A DNA stretch of 10,880 nucleotides from Actinomycetota bacterium (GTDB lineage: Bacteria; Actinomycetota; Actinomycetes; Actinomycetales; Actinomycetaceae). The notes beneath the pieces are model-generated. The model saw nothing but the letters and a program-made list of their open reading frames with translations, did no database searches and was not told the origin of the DNA. A program made the position numbers and the translations under genes. This document shows, in pieces, positions 5,870-10,880 of the stretch. Every line of letters begins with the position of its first letter. Within the stretch, counting starts at the first letter, position 1. The stretch lies in assembly GCA_019425105.1 (NCBI GenBank), contig JAHYYD010000055.1, positions 1 through 10,880 of the forward strand, in the 5' to 3' direction.

Positions 5870-7095
5870 CCACTCTCCAGTCACCGTGGGCGGTCGTTAT
5901 CGGCCTGCTGGTCGCTGTGCTGATCGGTGTGCTCATCCGCATTGTTGTCAGTTCCAGGCGCCGGCCCACGGAGGACGTCAGTATTCCCGTTGAGCCGCAG
6001 GTTCCGGCCGAGGCACCCGGTGACGCGCCTGCTTCTGCCCCGCAAGAAGGAAGCGATGAGCCTCGCGCTGGCCCGTCTGACGCGCCTGAGGCGGCCCCCG
6101 AGGAGCCTTCTGAGGTCCCCGCGACCCCGGCCTCGTCTATCGAACGCCCCGAACCCGTGCGCGGGCGCATGGAGCGCCTGCGTGAACGTCTTGCATCCTC
6201 CGGTTCGCTGGGGCGTGCCATCCTCGGTGTTCTGAGCCGAGGCCAGCTCAGCGCTGCTGACTGGGAGGAGATCGAGGAATCGCTCCTCATCGCCGACCTC
6301 GGCCTTGAGGCTACCGACACGCTGATGGAGGCCCTCAAGCGCCGTGTTGCCGTCGAGTCCGTCACGGACGAGGCGCGCATCCGTGACATTCTGCGCGAGG
6401 AGCTCCTCGCTCTCGTTGGTCCCGACATGGATCGCTCCCTCAACCTCGAGCGCCCAGAGGTTGATGGTGCCACCAAGCCTGCCGTTGTCCTCATGGTGGG
6501 CGTGAACGGCACGGGAAAGACCACGACCGTCGGCAAGCTCGCGCGCATCCTCGTTGCGGAAGACAAGTCCGTGATCCTGGGTGCCGCCGATACCTTCCGT
6601 GCCGCCGCCGCCGACCAGCTAGCCACGTGGGGCGAGCGAGTCGGTGTCGATGTCGTGCGCAGTGACCGCGAGGGTGCCGACCCGGCCTCCGTCGCTTTTG
6701 AAGCCGTGCGTGAGGGCGTCGAGCGCGACGTCGACGTGGTCCTCGTCGACACTGCGGGACGCCTGCAGAACAAGTCCACGCTGATGGACGAGCTCGGCAA
6801 GATCAAGCGCGTGATGGCCAAGCAGGCGCCCGTGTCCGAGGTCCTCCTCGTCCTCGATGCCACCACCGGTCAGAACGGCATGAAGCAGGCCGAGGTGTTT
6901 GCCGAGGCTACCGGCGTGACCGGCATCGTGCTCACGAAGCTCGACGGCTCGGCCAAGGGCGGTATCGTCGTGTCCGTCCAGCGCGCGCTGGGTGTGCCCG
7001 TGAAGTTCGTCGGCCTTGGCGAGGGCGCGGACGATCTCGCTCCCTTCGATCCGCAGGGCTTCGTCGACGCGATCGTGGGCTGCGCGCAGGGCTGA
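5854..7095 (+). CDS. ftsY: Signal recognition particle receptor FtsY
   Basis: The membrane-side SRP GTPase: it docks Ffh-ribosome-nascent chain complexes at the Sec translocon, and the paired GTPases hydrolyse GTP to release cargo. Residues 12-32 form a hydrophobic membrane segment followed by SSRRR, so this FtsY carries its own anchor, as is typical of actinobacteria. A Pro/Ala/Glu-rich linker (38-100) replaces the long acidic A domain of E. coli. The N domain spans about 104-190 and the G domain about 205-412: P-loop GVNGTGKTTT (216-225), DTFRAAA (246-252), DTAGR (299-303), TKLDG (361-365), and the closing GLGEGADDLAPF (387-398). All GTPase motifs are intact; 413 residues is normal for the group. 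The start follows the -10 box directly, inside a palindrome. Its partner ffh lies 102 nt downstream. Confidence 0.97.
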   Translation: MDAFISTLQSPWAVVIGLLVAVLIGVLIRIVVSSRRRPTEDVSIPVEPQVPAEAPGDAPASAPQEGSDEPRAGPSDAPEAAPEEPSEVPATPASSIERPEPVRGRMERLRERLASSGSLGRAILGVLSRGQLSAADWEEIEESLLIADLGLEATDTLMEALKRRVAVESVTDEARIRDILREELLALVGPDMDRSLNLERPEVDGATKPAVVLMVGVNGTGKTTTVGKLARILVAEDKSVILGAADTFRAAAADQLATWGERVGVDVVRSDREGADPASVAFEAVREGVERDVDVVLVDTAGRLQNKSTLMDELGKIKRVMAKQAPVSEVLLVLDATTGQNGMKQAEVFAEATGVTGIVLTKLDGSAKGGIVVSVQRALGVPVKFVGLGEGADDLAPFDPQGFVDAIVGCAQG

Positions 7096-7111
7096 ACCCT
7101 CCACTCATGAC

Positions 7112-7156
7112 GCGCACCTCGGCCCCGGTGAGGAGACTCCCGGGGCCGAGGTGCGC
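7112..7156 (+). terminator. Long GC-rich hairpin between ftsY and ffh
   Basis: GCGCACCTCGGCCCCGG (7112-7128) and CCGGGGCCGAGGTGCGC (7140-7156) form a perfect 17-bp stem around an 11-nt loop, beginning 16 nt after the ftsY stop. There is no T-tract, so it may be a non-canonical terminator of the sort common in actinobacteria, or a structure that limits read-through into ffh. It is symmetric enough to act on either strand. The likely ffh -10 box abuts its right end. Confidence 0.65.
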
Positions 7157-7190
7157 TAACCTGTGCCTAGTACAGCCGCCATCTTGGGAG
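7157..7190 (+). promoter_or_regulatory. Candidate ffh promoter (-10 TAACCT) and ribosome binding site
   Basis: TAACCT (7157-7162) fits TANNNT and directly follows the hairpin, placing the -35 region inside the hairpin loop. Transcription would begin near 7169. GGGAG (7186-7190) is a good Shine-Dalgarno 7 nt before the GTG at 7198 and fixes that start. Promoter call tentative; the ribosome binding site is clear. Confidence 0.45.
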
Positions 7191-7197
7191 TAAACAC

Positions 7198-8781
7198 GTG
7201 TTTGGAAACCTGTCAGATCGCCTGACCCAGTCCTTCCGCAGCCTGCGCAGCCGCGGCGTCCTGACCGAGTCGGACGTTGATCACGCGATTTCCGACATCC
7301 GTCGCGCGCTTATCGACGCCGATGTCGCGCTCCCCGTTGTCCGTCAGTTCACCACGCAGGTGCGTGAAAAGGCCTACGGCGCGGCCCGTTCGAAGGCTCT
7401 CAACCCGGGCCAGCAGGTTGTTTCCATCGTCCACGAGGAACTCGTCGAGATCCTCGGTGGCGCGACGCGTGAGCTGACCTTCGCCGAGTCTGGTCCCACG
7501 GTCTTCATGCTCGCGGGTCTTCAGGGTGCCGGTAAGACCACGCTGGCGGGCAAGCTCGGCAAGTGGCTGCGTGAGGAAGGTAAGACCGTCCTTCTCGTCG
7601 CCTCCGACCTCCAGCGCCCCAACGCTGTCCAGCAGCTGCAGGTTGTTGGCGAGCGCGCCGGCGTCAAGGTGTGGGCGCCCGAACCCGGCAACGGTGTCGG
7701 TGACCCCGTCGAGGTCGCGCGAAGCGGTGTCGAGTTCGCACGCCAGAGCGGCATCAACGTGGTCATCGTCGATACGGCCGGCCGCCTTGGTGTTGACCAG
7801 GAGATGATGGACCAGGCGATCGCGATCCGCGATGCTGTGAATCCGCACGAGATCATGTTCGTCCTCGACGCCATGGTCGGCCAGGACGCGGTCTCCACCT
7901 CCACGGCTTTCCGTGATGGCGTCGGCTTTACGGGCGTTGTCCTGTCGAAGCTGGATGGCGACGCGCGCGGTGGTGCCGCGCTGTCCGTGCGTGGCGTGAC
8001 GGGCGCGCCGATTCTCTTCGCGTCGACGGGTGAGGGGCTCGACGACTTCGAGCGCTTCCACGCCGACCGTATGGCGGGACGCATCCTCGACATGGGTGAC
8101 ATCCTCACCCTCATCGAGCAGGCCGAAAAGAAGATGGACGCCGAGGAGGCGGAGAAGGTCGCGGCCAAGGCGATGGCCGGCCAGCTGACTCTCGCCGACT
8201 TCCTGAGCCAGCTGCAGCAGATCAAGAAGCTGGGCTCCATGAAGAAGATGCTCGGCATGATCCCGGGTGCCGCGCAGATGCGCGAGCAGATCGAAAACTT
8301 TGATGAGCGCGAGGTGGATCGCGTCGAGGCCATCGTCCGCTCGATGACTCCCGCTGAGCGTGAGGATGTCTCGATCCTCAACGGTTCGCGTCGTGCGCGT
8401 ATCGCCCGTGGTTCTGGCACGACGGTCACCGAGGTGAATCAGCTCGTGCAGCGCTTCGAGGCGGCGCGCGAGATGATGGCGCAGATGGGGCAGATGGGCG
8501 GCGGCGTGCCCGGCATGGGTGCGCTGCCCGGACGCGGCGGTAAGGCTAAGCAGAAGGCTAACGCCCGTAAGGCGCAGGCTCAGCGTGCGCGCATGAAGAA
8601 GAGCGCGCGTTCTGGTAATCCCGCGAAGCGCCGCCAGCAGGAGCTTGAGGCCATGCTGCCTCCGTCGGAGCGCAGCGCGCCCAAGGGTTCGTCCTTCGGC
8701 GTCGCCCAGGAGGCTCCCGCTCCGCGTCCGACCATCGACGATCTGCCGGACGACGTCAAGCGCATGCTTGGCCAACTCTGA
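7198..8781 (+). CDS. ffh: Signal recognition particle protein Ffh (SRP54)
   Basis: The SRP GTPase that, with 4.5S/6S RNA, binds signal sequences emerging from the ribosome and hands them to FtsY. Visible parts: N domain (1-90), P-loop GLQGAGKTT (107-115), DLQRPNA (137-143), DTAGR (192-196), and KLDGDARGG (251-259), then the Met-rich M domain (about 300-440) with the RNA-binding signature SRRARIARGSG (397-407) and the signal-groove methionines (MKKMLGMIPG at 348-357, MMAQMGQMGGG at 426-436). A basic tail rich in Lys, Arg, Ala and Gln (445-482) and a short acidic end (511-527) extend past the usual E. coli length of about 450. The start is GTG with a good ribosome binding site. The SRP RNA gene itself is not in this window. 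The amidohydrolase gene follows after 2 nt. Confidence 0.98.
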   Translation: MFGNLSDRLTQSFRSLRSRGVLTESDVDHAISDIRRALIDADVALPVVRQFTTQVREKAYGAARSKALNPGQQVVSIVHEELVEILGGATRELTFAESGPTVFMLAGLQGAGKTTLAGKLGKWLREEGKTVLLVASDLQRPNAVQQLQVVGERAGVKVWAPEPGNGVGDPVEVARSGVEFARQSGINVVIVDTAGRLGVDQEMMDQAIAIRDAVNPHEIMFVLDAMVGQDAVSTSTAFRDGVGFTGVVLSKLDGDARGGAALSVRGVTGAPILFASTGEGLDDFERFHADRMAGRILDMGDILTLIEQAEKKMDAEEAEKVAAKAMAGQLTLADFLSQLQQIKKLGSMKKMLGMIPGAAQMREQIENFDEREVDRVEAIVRSMTPAEREDVSILNGSRRARIARGSGTTVTEVNQLVQRFEAAREMMAQMGQMGGGVPGMGALPGRGGKAKQKANARKAQAQRARMKKSARSGNPAKRRQQELEAMLPPSERSAPKGSSFGVAQEAPAPRPTIDDLPDDVKRMLGQL

Positions 8782-8783
8782 GC

Positions 8784-9890
8784 ATGGAGTTCTCCGGGCT
8801 CGCCCTGTGGGCGGAAAACGAGTCCGAACGCCCGCAGTGGGTGCACGGCACGTGGCGTGTGGATGGCGCTGTGATTCGCCGCGTGAGCAGCGAGTGCACG
8901 GCGCCCGCGGTCGGTGTCATCGTGCCCGGCATGGTCGATACCCACTGTCATATCGGATACTCGGCAACGGGTTCGGTGTCCGAATCCGAGATGGCGGAGC
9001 AAGCACGAGCAACGCTTGCGAGCGGCGTGACGGTTGTGCGCGACTGCGGCGTGCCCCTCGACAACTCGCCTGCGGCTCGCGCTACCGGCCTGCATCTGAT
9101 CCGCTGTGGTCGCCACGTCGCGCGCCCGAAGCGCTACATGCGTGATCTGCCGCTTGACGTTGAGGATCAGCGTGAGCTTCCCGAGGTCCTCACCTCGATG
9201 GCGCGAACCTCCGATGGCTGGGTGAAGATCGTCGCCGACTGGATCGATCGCAGCGCCGGAGCCGACTCGGACCTCATGCCCTTGTGGGAACCCTCAGTCC
9301 TGAGTGACGCGGTGTGCGCCGTTCACGAGGCCGGGGCAAGGATCGCGGTGCACGCGTTTTCTCATCGCGTCATCGATTCGCTGATCGAGGCCGGGGTCGA
9401 CGACATTGAACACGGAAGCGGAATCGACGCGGATCAAGCCAGCGAGATTGCCGCGCGAGGCATCGCGGTGACGCCCACCCTCCGACAGATAGAGCTTTTC
9501 CAGGACTTTGCCGCGCAGGCGGGGCAGAAGTATCCCGTCTACGCCGCGACGATGCGGGGTATGTACGAGACGCGTCGTGAGCACTTCCAGATGCTCGTGG
9601 ACTCCGGAGCCCTGCTGCTGATGGGCACGGATTCGGGTGGCTACCAGGACCACGGAACAATCGCCGGTGAACTAGCGCTGTGGCTCCAGTGGGGAGCGCC
9701 CGCTCAGTTCACCATCGATGCAGCCACATGGGTGAGTCAGCGCTATCTGGGATACCCCGGCCTCGTCGAGGGCGGCCCGGCCGATTTTCTCTTCCTGAAT
9801 GAGGACCCGAGGATCGATCCTCTCGCATTGTCGAGGCCCGCTCGCGTGACGCTCGGTGGAACCCCCGTGTGGGAGCGAACCTCCACCTGA
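8784..9890 (+). CDS. Metal-dependent amidohydrolase, imidazolonepropionase/prolidase-like
   Basis: A 368-residue amidohydrolase-superfamily enzyme that should hydrolyse an amide, cyclic amide or related bond; substrate unknown. The metal-site set is complete by eye: HxH in PGMVDTHCHIG (H54, H56), K148 in DGWVKIVADW as a possible carbamylated lysine bridging two metals, H190 in IAVHAFSH, H210 in DDIEHGSG, and D283 in LLMGTDSGG. The lysine pattern points to the binuclear, Sgx9260/prolidase-like branch. No signal peptide, so cytosolic. The ATG lies 2 nt after the ffh stop with no ribosome binding site of its own, implying co-transcription and translational coupling. M. tuberculosis Rv2915c, also an amidohydrolase-like protein just downstream of ffh (Rv2916c), is the likely counterpart as I recall. 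No clear terminator follows. Confidence 0.88.
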   Translation: MEFSGLALWAENESERPQWVHGTWRVDGAVIRRVSSECTAPAVGVIVPGMVDTHCHIGYSATGSVSESEMAEQARATLASGVTVVRDCGVPLDNSPAARATGLHLIRCGRHVARPKRYMRDLPLDVEDQRELPEVLTSMARTSDGWVKIVADWIDRSAGADSDLMPLWEPSVLSDAVCAVHEAGARIAVHAFSHRVIDSLIEAGVDDIEHGSGIDADQASEIAARGIAVTPTLRQIELFQDFAAQAGQKYPVYAATMRGMYETRREHFQMLVDSGALLLMGTDSGGYQDHGTIAGELALWLQWGAPAQFTIDAATWVSQRYLGYPGLVEGGPADFLFLNEDPRIDPLALSRPARVTLGGTPVWERTST

Positions 9891-9944
9891 ACGCCCGGCG
9901 TGATGGAATTAACCGACTCATGCGACGCCGCGCACGTCCCCGGC

Positions 9945-9974
9945 TTGGGATATTGATGCGAAATATGGCATAAT
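9945..9974 (+). promoter_or_regulatory. rpsP promoter with extended -10
   Basis: TTGGGA (9945-9950) as -35, an 18-nt spacer, and CATAAT (9969-9974) as -10, preceded directly by TGG, which fits the extended -10 TGN motif. Transcription would begin near 9981. This is the best matched promoter in the window and suits a highly expressed ribosomal protein gene. Confidence 0.6.
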
Positions 9975-9980
9975 CGCTAG

Positions 9981-10104
9981 CTGTACCCGGCGGTTCGTAG
10001 ACCCTCTCACTGCGCATCGTCGTGTCCCGGTCCAATGCGACCCCTGTGTTTCCCACCTTGGGACGCAACGGTCCACACCAATCTGAAATGGAGAGACCAC
10101 TCAA
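9981..10104 (+). other. rpsP mRNA leader, about 124 nt, with alternative hairpins
   Basis: The region between the predicted start site and the rpsP GTG holds no open frame I would support. TGCGACCC (10036-10043) can pair with GGGACGCA (10060-10067) with one mismatch, while TCCCA (10051-10055) can pair with TGGGA (10059-10063). These two pairings exclude each other. GGAGAG (10090-10095) is the ribosome binding site, 9 nt before GTG 10105. I do not recognise a known riboswitch or ribosomal-protein leader. Confidence 0.35.
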
Positions 10105-10566
10105 GTGGCAGTTCGAATTCGCCTGAAGCGCGTGGGTAAGATCCACGCTGCCCAGTACCGTGTTGTCGTCGTCGATTCGCGCAAGAAGCGCGACGGCCGC
10201 GTCATCGAAGAGGTCGGCTACTACGATCCTCAGCCCAACCCGTCGATCATCCGCATCGACTCTGAGCGCGCCCAGTATTGGCTCGGCGTTGGCGCTCAGC
10301 CTTCCGACCAGGTCCGCAACCTGCTGGTCCTGACCGGCGACATCGCCAAGTTCAACGGTAAGGCCGACGCGGTTTCCCGCGTGAAGGTCTCGGAGAACGA
10401 CAAGGCCGCCCAGGCCGAGCAGGCCGTCAAGGACGCCGAGGCTGCTGCCGAGAAGTCCAAGGCCGCTGCTTCCGCCAAGAAGGCCGAGGAAGAGGCCGCC
10501 GCAGCCGCTGCGCAGGCCGAGGCCGCCGAGAAGGCTTCCGAAGAGGCCGCCGGAGAGGATGCCTGA
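10105..10566 (+). CDS. rpsP: 30S ribosomal protein S16 with Ala/Glu/Lys-rich extension
   Basis: S16 binds 16S rRNA in the lower body of the 30S subunit and is needed for its assembly. Residues 1-85 are the classical domain: [26 protein letters not shown] (1-26), [14 protein letters not shown] (29-42), and the [14 protein letters not shown] block (66-79). Residues about 95-153 form a low-complexity tail of Ala, Glu and Lys, likely a long charged helix or disordered; such tails are usual in actinobacterial S16, and bring this one to 153 residues against about 80-90 in E. coli. GTG start with GGAGAG 9 nt upstream. A GGAGAGGA sequence (10552-10559) near its 3' end serves khpA, 2 nt past the stop. 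Confidence 0.98.
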   Translation: MAVRIRLKRVGKIHAAQYRVVVVDSRKKRDGRVIEEVGYYDPQPNPSIIRIDSERAQYWLGVGAQPSDQVRNLLVLTGDIAKFNGKADAVSRVKVSENDKAAQAEQAVKDAEAAAEKSKAAASAKKAEEEAAAAAAQAEAAEKASEEAAGEDA

Positions 10567-10568
10567 GC

Positions 10569-10808
10569 ATGCTCGCCGACGCGTTGGAGCACCTGGTCAG
10601 CGGCATCGTTGACCACCCCGAAGATGTCGAGGTGACGCCTCGTTCCATGCGACGTGGCCAGCTTCTCGAGGTTCGCGTGAACCCTGAGGATCTGGGTCGC
10701 GTCATCGGACGCGGCGGTCGGACGGCTCGCGCGCTGCGCACCGTCATGGGTGCGCTGTCCACGCGTGGCACTGTCCGCGTTGACGTCGTCGACACGGATC
10801 GCGAGTAG
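10569..10808 (+). CDS. khpA: KH-domain RNA-binding protein KhpA
   Basis: A 79-residue single KH-domain protein (formerly YlqC; M. tuberculosis Rv2908c family) that binds RNA broadly and in several Gram-positives pairs with KhpB/EloR to affect cell elongation and small-RNA biology. The core VIGRGGRTARALRTVMGAL (45-63) contains the GxxG loop G47-R-G-G50, which grips the RNA backbone; helix A lies near the N-terminus and the closing strand is TVRVDVVD (68-75). The ribosome binding site GGAGAGGA lies inside rpsP, 9 nt before the ATG, and the genes are 2 nt apart, so they are co-expressed. Usually rimM and trmD follow; they would begin past the window end. Confidence 0.95.
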   Translation: MLADALEHLVSGIVDHPEDVEVTPRSMRRGQLLEVRVNPEDLGRVIGRGGRTARALRTVMGALSTRGTVRVDVVDTDRE

Positions 10809-10827
10809 GACTCGCACACGTCGCGGA

Positions 10828-10858
10828 GGGGTCCGGCATTGCCGGGCCCCTTCGTTGT
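10828..10858 (+). terminator. Probable intrinsic terminator after khpA
   Basis: GGGGTCCGGC (10828-10837) pairs with GCCGGGCCCC (10841-10850), with one G-U pair and a 3-nt loop (att), followed by TTCGTTGT. This would stop, or partly stop, rpsP-khpA transcripts about 20 nt past the khpA stop. TATCCT (10858-10863) just after it could be the -10 of the next gene, but the window ends before this can be judged. Confidence 0.6.
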
Positions 10859-10880
10859 ATCCTTCGGGGGAGTCCCCGTT

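Noticed and set aside
5628..6866. 412-codon minus-strand open frame over ftsY
   Set aside because: Ser/Arg-rich shadow translation that crosses the end of one gene and most of ftsY, with no family features.
7213..8775. 520-codon minus-strand open frame opposite ffh
   Set aside because: Shadow of ffh: Leu/His/Arg-rich composition, no domains, and complete overlap with a certain gene.
9891..9944. Possible terminator after the amidohydrolase
   Set aside because: Only GGCGT/ACGCC with a 23-nt loop could be found, with no T-tract; too weak to call.
1..10880. CRISPR arrays, insertion sequences, phage genes, tRNA or SRP RNA
   Set aside because: Read through for spaced direct repeats, terminal inverted repeats, transposase motifs and tRNA-like cloverleafs; nothing supportable was seen.

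Overview
The window looks like chromosomal core sequence from a high-GC actinobacterium, most likely Actinomycetaceae (Actinomyces/Schaalia type). The reasons are strong G/C bias at third codon positions, GTG starts, TANNNT -10 boxes, a sigma-A with a Lys/Ala-rich then acidic N-terminal tail, an FtsY with its own transmembrane anchor, and gene neighbourhoods resembling those I remember from Mycobacterium tuberculosis. I see no mobile element, CRISPR array, tRNA or rRNA. All gene names rest on motif recognition and recalled synteny, not on a database search.

Left part (1-3600): a minus-strand PASTA-type Ser/Thr kinase (PknL-like, 90-2027) is divergent from a small Rv2175c-type DNA-binding protein (2111-2464). 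That gene converges on a minus-strand polyprenyl diphosphate synthase (2481-3584). In M. tuberculosis the corresponding genes (idsA2, Rv2175c, pknL) also lie together, and Rv2175c is a known PknL substrate.

Middle part (3600-7160): the primary sigma factor gene sigA (3744-5270) ends at a strong intrinsic terminator. A 132-residue single-pass membrane protein of unknown function (5397-5795) follows, then the SRP receptor gene ftsY (5854-7095). The ftsY start sits inside a perfect 11-bp inverted repeat that looks both like a terminator for the gene before it and like a wrapper around the ftsY -10 box.

Right part (7160-10880): ffh (7198-8781), the GTPase partner of FtsY, is followed 2 nt later by a metal-dependent amidohydrolase (8784-9890). 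A separate promoter and a roughly 124-nt leader then drive rpsP (10105-10566), followed 2 nt later by khpA (10569-10808), ending at a probable terminator. FtsY and Ffh together form the co-translational membrane-targeting machinery; rpsP-khpA is the start of the usual rpsP-khpA-rimM-trmD ribosome-maturation cluster.

No clearly new system is present. The most distinctive signals are regulatory. Four genes (pknL, the Rv2175c-like gene, the polyprenyl synthase and ftsY) have a -10-like box ending 6-7 nt before the start codon, which predicts leaderless mRNAs. Terminator-like palindromes overlap or abut the promoters of ftsY and ffh. All promoter calls are by eye.
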